Of a stretch of DNA of 64,000 nt, positions 8,848 through 15,329 are shown piece after piece (within the stretch, counting starts at the first letter, position 1; each line of letters starts with the position of its first letter). The notes beneath the pieces are model-generated. The model had not been told where the DNA came from, searched no databases, and worked only from the letters and a program-made list of their open reading frames with translations. The DNA is from Tunturiibacter gelidiferens (GTDB lineage: Bacteria > Acidobacteriota > Terriglobia > Terriglobales > Acidobacteriaceae): contig NZ_JACCCV010000002.1 of the NCBI RefSeq assembly GCF_013410115.1, positions 1,612,001 to 1,676,000 on the forward strand, written 5' to 3'. Both the position numbers and the translations under genes were made by a program.

Positions 8848-9862
8848 TAACAAACGCGTACTCAGATCATTTCTTGGTCTAGACCTGCTAGATACCCCTG
8901 TGAACACTGAAGAATTGCTCTGTGACGTTATTGTGGCGAACGCCCCTAATAACTGGTACAAACCTCACCAAACGAATCAGGGTAGCGAATGGCCTTGAAC
9001 CATGCGTGTTTACTGGGTTTTTGCGAACTTTGCATAGCTCATACAAACTACCCCTAACCCCCTCAAATCGCCCTTTCACGGCGATAACACCGGGACGGTG
9101 GAATGATGCATGGCGCTTCGCAGATACGCGACGATCTTCGTCCATCGAGGCTGCTTGGCAAACGCGCCCCAAATTGCCCAGGATTCTCTCCAGCGGACTG
9201 ACTTGGAGATATTGGCCCACGCAGGCCAGATGATTGAACTGACAATCTCTCTGGAGATCGAGCTCGGCGAAAGAAAACTCGATTTTGTACGGATTTTCGC
9301 TAGTTTCTGCGGCGGCCAATCGCTACTGCGAGACCGCGCAGACAAAATGGCGGTGGAGACAGCCCTGAGCGAACCGCTCTCCCGGCCCGATTCCCTGCTA
9401 TCAGGGACTAATACAGGGATCTTTCATGGGCTTTGCAGAAAATGCCCTAGCATTATCCGTCAATCCTCATGAATCCAGGGCGATTTCTCGCACCTTCCTC
9501 TAGATTAGGCCCCGACTGAACAGGGAATTTAATTTCAACTATCCGGGAATCGTAATTGTCTATCTGGGTAAAAATTGAGGCCGATATCAGAGCTTCGGAA
9601 TCCATCAAGCCGACGTATGGCTAGACTCTGTAAATTCACCAGCATCATCCACTCTTTCGAAGGCTTACTGAGCTAGCTCGACGAGCCTTGCCCTGAAATC
9701 GCCAAGCGAGGCTAACTTCCGGTTTTGCCCGTCAACCGGGAGCGGTATTGGGGGCCGAATCGAGGATCACTTTCACTACTATGCCTCCTTGTACTAGGAA
9801 TTGTCGGTACCGATATTGATTCGTACTCCCGAACCAACAACGACGCCGGTTCTACTCATCAT
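8848..9862. other. Gene-poor region containing repeat family 2
   Basis: I recognise no coding sequence between the DUF4062 remnant and the oxidase fragment. Overlapping ORFs on both strands (for example 9110-9472) have low-complexity, out-of-frame composition. The stretch 9340-9560 resembles sequence at 40770-41015 and is listed separately. Confidence 0.45.
9340..9560 (+). repeat. Dispersed non-coding repeat family 2, copy A
   Basis: The stretch AATGGCGGTGGAGACAGCC, then GAGCGAACCGCTCTCC, AATACAGGGATCTTTC and later GAACAGGGAATTTAATTTC is matched in the same order by 40787-41010. The last part is also matched by 60572-60625. Similarity is imperfect but collinear. Confidence 0.5.
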
Positions 9863-10085
9863 TCATTGCGGACGAAAGCGGGAAGCTGAGAAAAGGGCGA
9901 TATCGCTTGAAGCGTTTTTTGTCATTGCCAGATCAAAGAGGATTTCACCCACTACGGATGAAAACTTAAAACCGTGACCAGAAAAGCCGGCGGCGATACT
10001 GACCTGCGGGTGCCGTGGATGGACATCGATTATGAAATGCTTATCGGGTGTCATTGTGTACATGCAGGTGGCGGCGTGAGAAACC
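9863..10085 (-). pseudogene. C-terminal fragment of a sarcosine/N-methyltryptophan oxidase-like flavoenzyme
   Basis: The minus-strand frame reads AATCMYTMTPDKHFIIDVHP, then VSIAAGFSGHGFKFSSVVGE and DIALFSASRF. This is the C-terminal signature of monomeric sarcosine oxidase/SolA-type DAO enzymes, including the Cys of the covalent-flavin site (TC before MYT) and the GFSGHGFK loop. Only about 70 of about 380 residues remain. Upstream on the minus strand no FAD-binding N-terminus is found. It is therefore a leftover from a rearrangement ending just before the sigma-54 regulator gene. Confidence 0.8.
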
Positions 10086-10278
10086 TCTCCATTTTGCGAG
10101 GATTCGGAATCGGATTGCGGACCTGATTGCCGCTATATCCCGCGAGTGGATGCTCCGGTCGATCGTGGATGGGCAATCCTCGTCGCCGGAGTGAATGGCT
10201 ATCCGTCGCTCATCGCGGACGATATTTTGAAGCTCTCGTATAATACTCGCCTGATCCTTTTTTATTATTGGAGCGCCC

Positions 10279-11712
10279 TTGCTATCCAATGCAGGTGCAC
10301 AAGAGTCCACCGACGGGCTGAAGTTGCTATTTGCCACCAGCGATAACGACGCTCTGCCCGAGATCGGCCAGGAGCTCGCGCCCGCCTTCTTCATCCGTCT
10401 TGCCGCAGACTCCGAAACTCTCTTCCAGAGTCTCGCCGAACACAAACCCGAGATCCTCGTCATCGACCTGGACACTATCGTCTCGCCCGGCACCGACGTC
10501 TTCTGCTACATCGAATCCATCCGCGCCGCCGCGCCACACATCTATCTGACCGTCATCTCCCGGACGCATCTCAAAAACGCCCGCATTCGCACAAAGAAAT
10601 CCGGAGCCGACGAGTTCCTCTTAGCCCCCATCGGCTTCCCCGAACTCCGCGATCATCTCCTCGAAGCCGGCCAGCAACACCGCAGGCACCTCGAAGCCGT
10701 GCACCTCCGCGGCGAGCTAGCCCGGCGTAACTCCCTCTGCGACATGATTGGCGGCAGCGAGCCGATGCAGCGCCTCTACGAAACCCTCCGCCGGGTCGCC
10801 TCTAGCCACAGCACCGTTCTCCTCCGCGGAGAAAGCGGCACCGGCAAAGAACTCGCCGCACGTGCCATCGTCGACCTCGGCCCGCGCCGCGGCCAGCCCT
10901 TCATCAGCGTCAACTGCGCTGCCCTCCCCGAAACCCTTATGGAGTCCGAGCTCTTCGGCCACGAAAAAGGTGCATTCACCGGAGCCCACGCCACCCAACT
11001 CGGACAAATTGAACTCGCCGACAGCGGCACCCTCTTCCTCGACGAGATCGGCTCGCTCCCTCTCCTCCTCCAAAGCAAGCTGCTCCGCGTCCTCCAGGAA
11101 AAAACCGTTCAGCGTATCGGCGCCAAGAGTCCGCGCAAGATCGACTTCCGCCTCATCGCCGCCACCAACGACAACCTTGAGCAGATGGTTCGGCAGGGCC
11201 AGTTCCGCGAAGACCTCTTCTACCGCATCTGCGTCATCCCCGTAGCGCTCCCTCCACTCCGCGACCGCGAAGGCGACATTCCCCTCCTGCTCGACCACTA
11301 CCTCACCAAGTACTGCACCGCCGGCAATCTGCGGCACAAACGCTTCTCCCCCGAAGCGCTCCAGGTGCTCGAAACCGGCGCATGGCCCGGCAATGTACGC
11401 GAACTCGAAAACCTCGTTCAGCGCCTCGCCCTCATGGTCGACGGCGACACCATCTCCATGCAGCATCTCCCCGAAAAGGTCCTCTACGAGAGCACCGCCA
11501 GCTACGACGAGATCCTTGTCCCCCCCGAAGGCCTCGACCTCGAAGATGAGCTCACACGTATCGAGGTCGCCTATCTACTCGCCGCCCTGCGCCGCGCCGG
11601 CGGCAAGACGGCCGCTGCCGCCCTCCTCCACATCCCAGTCGAAAAGATGAAGTATCTCTGCCGCAAACACCATATCCACGAAGACCAGATCAAACTCAAC
11701 GGCAAAAGGTAG
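10279..11712 (+). CDS. Sigma-54-dependent transcriptional activator (NtrC/Fis family)
   Basis: A 477-residue enhancer-binding protein. Residues 13-130 form a receiver-like domain that is degenerate: D63 in VIDLD could accept phosphate, but the acidic pair is altered (SDND) and the conserved Lys is lost (LLAPI). The AAA+ domain (about 155-400) has Walker A GESGTGKE (184-191), the sigma-54 loop GAFTGA (231-236) and Walker B TLFLDEIG (251-258). A Fis-type HTH lies at about 430-470. The start is TTG 10279, preceded by GGAG-like bases. A consensus sigma-54 promoter with a tandem dyad lies directly downstream, so its target is very probably the small gene at 11928 and perhaps the export operon. Confidence 0.92.
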   Translation: MLSNAGAQESTDGLKLLFATSDNDALPEIGQELAPAFFIRLAADSETLFQSLAEHKPEILVIDLDTIVSPGTDVFCYIESIRAAAPHIYLTVISRTHLKNARIRTKKSGADEFLLAPIGFPELRDHLLEAGQQHRRHLEAVHLRGELARRNSLCDMIGGSEPMQRLYETLRRVASSHSTVLLRGESGTGKELAARAIVDLGPRRGQPFISVNCAALPETLMESELFGHEKGAFTGAHATQLGQIELADSGTLFLDEIGSLPLLLQSKLLRVLQEKTVQRIGAKSPRKIDFRLIAATNDNLEQMVRQGQFREDLFYRICVIPVALPPLRDREGDIPLLLDHYLTKYCTAGNLRHKRFSPEALQVLETGAWPGNVRELENLVQRLALMVDGDTISMQHLPEKVLYESTASYDEILVPPEGLDLEDELTRIEVAYLLAALRRAGGKTAAAALLHIPVEKMKYLCRKHHIHEDQIKLNGKR

Positions 11713-11717
11713 TCCGG

Positions 11718-11752
11718 GGTTAAAAATTAACCCGGCGAGGTGAAAATTTACC
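11718..11752 (+). promoter_or_regulatory. Tandem dyads, candidate enhancer (UAS) for the sigma-54 activator
   Basis: GGTTAAAAATTAACC (11718-11732) has perfect GGTTAA/TTAACC arms. GGTGAAAATTTACC (11739-11752) is a one-mismatch dyad of the same type. Their centres are about 20-21 bp apart (two helical turns) and about 100 bp upstream of the -24 element, the classical geometry for an enhancer-binding protein. The first dyad could alternatively help terminate the regulator transcript, but it has no T-tract. Confidence 0.65.
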
Positions 11753-11838
11753 CCCCCACGGAGACCCTCCATCGTACGCATCCACCTGCCCCATGCCGAA
11801 AATCGCCAAAATCCCTGTATTTTGGCAATTCCGACCTT

Positions 11839-11854
11839 TGGCACGCTGCTTGCA
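11839..11854 (+). promoter_or_regulatory. Consensus sigma-54 (-24/-12) promoter
   Basis: TGGCACG (11839-11845), four bases, then TTGCA (11850-11854) match the consensus TGGCACR-N4-TTGCW exactly with correct spacing. Transcription is expected near 11865, giving a leader of about 60 nt before the ATG at 11928. Confidence 0.9.
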
Positions 11855-11927
11855 ATAAGACATAGCACAGTCCCAGCAAAGAGAACCTCAAGCTGATCTG
11901 AAGACATTTCAAGGAGAAGAAACTATC

Positions 11928-12140
11928 ATGGCTATCCAAAAGAAATCCCTCACCAGCAACCTGAGCCCCGAGAAGAAGTCCGCCTCCACCACGAAGTCTT
12001 CACCCAAGTCAGCCGCCGCAGCTGCTCCTGTTGCGCTGTCGAAAACCGTCGCCAGCCGAGCCGTCCTCTCCAAGACCATCGCCAGCCGCGCGGTCCTCTC
12101 GAAGAAGATCGCCAGCCGAGCCATGAACCCCTCGCTCTAA
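11928..12140 (+). CDS. 70-residue cationic repeat peptide, sigma-54 controlled
   Basis: A small gene with an AAGGAG ribosome-binding site (11911-11916), its own sigma-54 promoter upstream and a strong terminator downstream, so it is very likely expressed. The peptide has a Lys/Ser/Thr-rich N-terminal half (1-28), an Ala run with AAAAAP (about 29-34), and then three tandem ten-residue units from residue 37: LSKTVASRAV, LSKTIASRAV, LSKKIASRAM. There is no signal peptide, TM segment or Cys. The repeats are cationic with regularly placed hydrophobic residues, as in amphipathic helices. I recognise no family. Its position opposite an operon with a PqqD-like/protease/HlyD fusion suggests it is the exported or processed substrate, which is inference. 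Confidence 0.85.
   Translation: MAIQKKSLTSNLSPEKKSASTTKSSPKSAAAAAPVALSKTVASRAVLSKTIASRAVLSKKIASRAMNPSL
12036..12125 (+). repeat. Three in-frame 30-bp tandem units in the peptide gene
   Basis: Three consecutive 30-bp units encode the ten-residue repeats. The shared GCCAGCCG(A/C)GC core occurs in each unit, with most differences at third codon positions or conservative changes, consistent with duplication under protein-level selection. Confidence 0.85.
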
Positions 12141-12247
12141 CCGTAGATACTCCGGACAACCTCAGGATCTGTATACGTAACTCTGTCCTGTGTTGGTCCT
12201 TTGCTTTAATTCCGCTTAGGTTCTCTGCAGCAACTCGAAGTGCATCA

Positions 12248-12282
12248 GGGTGGAGGCTTCTGCCTCCGCCCGTCTTTTTTTT
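12248..12282 (+). terminator. Rho-independent terminator of the peptide gene
   Basis: The arm GGGTGGAGGC (12248-12257), loop TTCT, and arm GCCTCCGCCC (12262-12271) form a 10-bp GC-rich stem with one G-T pair, followed by TCTTTTTTTT. The polarity suits the rightward peptide transcript. It separates it from the convergent operon ending at 12287. Confidence 0.9.
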
Positions 12283-12286
12283 CTCC

Positions 12287-14437
12287 CTACCAAAGCTTCC
12301 GCTGCACAAACTCCCGCACCTCGCGAGCCGCTACCCCCGCCAGGCTGCGCCGCCGCACTGCGATCTTCGCAGTCCCCGTCATCCCATCGCGCAGCGTGCC
12401 ATCGTTCGCGATCATCGCATCGGCGACAAAGTACGTCAGCGTCCCCGCCCCTCGAATCTTCTCATCCGTATCCAGTGCCGCATCCAGTGCCTCCGGCGCT
12501 CTCTCCAGGCTCTGCACCCGCGATCGCAGCACACCGAACCGTCCATCTTCTAGTAGATCCACACGCGCTCCCTCCCGCACTCGCGGCAGGGCATACTCCA
12601 GCACAAAGATCCGCGCCCGCATCTGCTCCGTATCGCCGATCTCCGCCACCATCGCCCCTGCATCCAGGTAACTTCCCGCCAGGTTCTTCAAGCCTGCATT
12701 CATCACCACACCGGAGATCGGTGCCTGCGGCCGCAGCTGCTGCTCCACTTCTTCCGCAATCGTCCGCTCCACGTCCGCGCGCGCATGCTCCGGAATCGCC
12801 TCGCTCTCATCGCCATGCTCCAGCTGCGCCTCCACGCGCTTCATCCCCGTCAAGGCAAACTCGCTTCCCGCACCCGCACGCATCGAGCTCACCTCGCGGC
12901 TCTCCATCTCGATCAGCGGCGTGCCCGCCGTCACCCTCTCCCCCTCACGGGTCATCACCGACACCACCCTGCCGGGAACCGTAGTCCGCACCACCGCCCG
13001 CTCGCCCGGCTCCAGCACAAATCGCGCCGTCACCGTCTCGTGCCACACTGGAGCAAACACAATCACCAGTGCAACCCCCGACGCCAACGCCACCCGGGCC
13101 CCCGTCCACCACGCCCGCACCCTATCCTTCTTGTCCAGGTACACCGTCCGCGCAAATTGCAGCAGCGTTCGAAGCCGCCCGCGGAAGATCACCAGCGCAA
13201 AGATTCCAGCAGGCAAGAACCCCCACTGCGGACTGTAGCTCACGGCCACGTTGTAGCTGAAACGGACCACCGTCAACAGCAGTCCATAGCTGTAGATTCC
13301 CGACAGCAGCGCATACGCCACGTACCCCGGCCGCCGCCGCTGCACCACATACTCCATCTCCACCGGCAGCCGAAAGATTCTGCCCCGCACCAGCCCCGAC
13401 AGATACGCCGTCGACTTCTCCTTGATATCCGAAAACCCGATGATCTCCGAGAACGCATAGTATCCATCCAGTTTGATCAGCGGATTCATGTTCACCACTA
13501 CCACCGCGGCTCCCGTCAGCAGCATGATCTTATACGCAAAGTCGTGTGCTCCACTTCCCGGTGGCGTCCCCCACCACACTATCGTCGCGATCGCGCAGAA
13601 AATCATCTCAACCCATATCCCCGCGATGATCGTCATTAGCCTCTGCCACCGCGTCGCATACACCCATGCCTCGCTCACATCCACAAAGAACGCAGGCGTC
13701 AGATAAACCAGGTGAAACCCCATCCCATGCACCTCCGCGCCATAGTGCTTGCACGTCAGCCCATGCGCCGACTCGTGAAAGAACCCAAGGAACAGAAAAA
13801 TCAGCCAGAACTGGGCCAGCTCCGACGCGCTCTTGTGCGTGAACGTATAGAACTGCACCGTGTCCAGGCGGATCTGCTGCCAGTTCGCCGCCGAAAGCAA
13901 CAGCATGCACGCAAACAACGCCACCGTCAGCGTCGTAAACCATCCGCTGTACACCCATCGGGTGTACGGATAGATCCGATTGAAGTACTGATCCGGATCC
14001 CACGCCGAAAACTGCATATGCGCAATGTCGCCCCACTTGGACTTTCTGTGCGTGTGCTGGTGACGTCCGCTCTCTAGCTTTTCACGCAGCGCCACACTCC
14101 TCTCCAGCGGCGTTCGATACCAGAACTCTGCATCATCCAGCCCCGCCGCAAACTCCCGCAGATCGTCCGCGCCGTACGCCACACCGTAGCGCTCCGCATG
14201 CAACGCCCCAATCTCTTCATACGTCCGCACGCCATCGAACAGCTCGATAATCCGCCACTGCACCGGGTTGAAGCGAAACATCTTGTCCGTGCTCCGGTTC
14301 AACACCACCATCACCGGCTCTCCGTCCTCCACGTTCTCCTTCACCACCGCCGCCGGATCCATCTTAGGAAAACCCGTGCGTATCCGCCGCGCCGGCAGAT
14401 CCGGCAACGCTGCATTAAGCGCCTCGGCCAGGTTCAT
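12287..14437 (-). CDS. PqqD-like / M50 site-2 protease / HlyD fusion protein
   Basis: A 716-residue multi-domain membrane protein. Residues about 30-105 resemble PqqD, the RiPP leader-recognition fold (MFRFNPVQWRIIELFDG...TYEEIGALHAERYG). A polytopic M50 protease core follows, with zinc motif HESAH (221-225) and the third ligand in NPLIKLDG (318-325), so catalytic residues look intact. After a last TM near 450, residues 465-716 form a periplasmic HlyD-like barrel-sandwich adaptor. Its ATG overlaps the stop of the preceding gene (ATGA). The fusion suggests leader recognition, intramembrane cleavage and coupling to export in one chain. Substrate assignment to the 70-residue peptide is inferred from context. 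Confidence 0.88.
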   Translation of the reverse strand: MNLAEALNAALPDLPARRIRTGFPKMDPAAVVKENVEDGEPVMVVLNRSTDKMFRFNPVQWRIIELFDGVRTYEEIGALHAERYGVAYGADDLREFAAGLDDAEFWYRTPLERSVALREKLESGRHQHTHRKSKWGDIAHMQFSAWDPDQYFNRIYPYTRWVYSGWFTTLTVALFACMLLLSAANWQQIRLDTVQFYTFTHKSASELAQFWLIFLFLGFFHESAHGLTCKHYGAEVHGMGFHLVYLTPAFFVDVSEAWVYATRWQRLMTIIAGIWVEMIFCAIATIVWWGTPPGSGAHDFAYKIMLLTGAAVVVVNMNPLIKLDGYYAFSEIIGFSDIKEKSTAYLSGLVRGRIFRLPVEMEYVVQRRRPGYVAYALLSGIYSYGLLLTVVRFSYNVAVSYSPQWGFLPAGIFALVIFRGRLRTLLQFARTVYLDKKDRVRAWWTGARVALASGVALVIVFAPVWHETVTARFVLEPGERAVVRTTVPGRVVSVMTREGERVTAGTPLIEMESREVSSMRAGAGSEFALTGMKRVEAQLEHGDESEAIPEHARADVERTIAEEVEQQLRPQAPISGVVMNAGLKNLAGSYLDAGAMVAEIGDTEQMRARIFVLEYALPRVREGARVDLLEDGRFGVLRSRVQSLERAPEALDAALDTDEKIRGAGTLTYFVADAMIANDGTLRDGMTGTAKIAVRRRSLAGVAAREVREFVQRKLW

Positions 14438-15321
14438 CGCGTGCCCGCTATCCTTATCGAAGCCATCGTCCCCGGAATCAGCCCCCGCAGCCGGTCCTTC
14501 ACAACCGCCACCACTTCAATCGTGCCGCTTCCTGGGTCCACCACCGGACTCAAATGCGTCACGGTCGCCGCCGTGCTCTCCTTGAAGTCTGTAGTCGCTG
14601 ACACCGTCACTACATCGCCACGCCGCAGCAGCTGCGCCTCCGTCGCAGGCAGTGTAAATCGCACCTCAAGCGACGACCGCCCGATCACCCGAAACAACTT
14701 CTCCCCTACCGTCACATACTGTCCTTGCCGGACATACCGCTGCGACACCACACCGCGAAACGGCGCCACGATCCGCGTCTTCTCCAGCTCAAGATCGATC
14801 GACCGCACACTATCCTTTGCGCTCAACTCGTCTCCGCGCTGCCGCTCCACCTCGTACTTACTAGCCGTCACCTCGTAGAGGCTATGGTCGTATGCCTCCT
14901 GCGTACTGATCCCTTCCTTGTGCATCGCCTCGGCCCGGCGCAGGTCGGCCTCCTTCACCTGCAGCTCCGACTCCCAGTTCTTCAGATCGGCATCCACACT
15001 CTCTGCCTTGTGCTCCGACGTCGCGCGATCCGCCTCCAGCTGCCGCGCATCCAGCCGCGCCATCACCTGACCCTTCTCTACCTCCGAGTTCACATCCACC
15101 GGCATCGCAACAATCACCCCCGCCCGCAGCGCCACTACGTCCAGCTGTTCCTCCACCGTCACCGGACCCGACACCACAATCTCCCGCGGCCCGCTCGCAC
15201 TCGAAGTAGAAGCCACAACCGGTCGCACCCTCTCCGCCGAAGCCGCCGCCACCGGAGGTGGGTCTGACGTGCATCCTGACATCCCGAACATCACCAAAGC
15301 AGCCGCAACCAGACGAACCAT
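14434..15321 (-). CDS. HlyD/RND-type periplasmic adaptor lipoprotein
   Basis: A membrane-fusion protein of about 295 residues. The start at 15321 is supported by TAAGGAG five bases upstream. A lipoprotein signal with the lipobox GMSGC follows. The mature part has a lipoyl half-domain (GVIVAMPVDVNSEVEKGQVM), a coiled-coil hairpin with heptad-rich segments (about residues 90-160), the returning lipoyl half (IVAPFRGVVSQRYVRQGQYV) and a beta-barrel. The gap from the upstream gene is only 8 bp and its stop overlaps the next ATG, so the three genes form one operon. No inner-membrane pump or TolC-like gene is adjacent, so the rest of the exporter must be elsewhere or be the M50 fusion itself. Confidence 0.88.
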   Translation of the reverse strand: MVRLVAAALVMFGMSGCTSDPPPVAAASAERVRPVVASTSSASGPREIVVSGPVTVEEQLDVVALRAGVIVAMPVDVNSEVEKGQVMARLDARQLEADRATSEHKAESVDADLKNWESELQVKEADLRRAEAMHKEGISTQEAYDHSLYEVTASKYEVERQRGDELSAKDSVRSIDLELEKTRIVAPFRGVVSQRYVRQGQYVTVGEKLFRVIGRSSLEVRFTLPATEAQLLRRGDVVTVSATTDFKESTAATVTHLSPVVDPGSGTIEVVAVVKDRLRGLIPGTMASIRIAGTR

Positions 15322-15329
15322 AGCGCTCC

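Noticed and set aside
9110..9472. 120-codon ORF as a gene
   Set aside because: It crosses the dispersed repeat family 2, and no domain or translation signal is visible.
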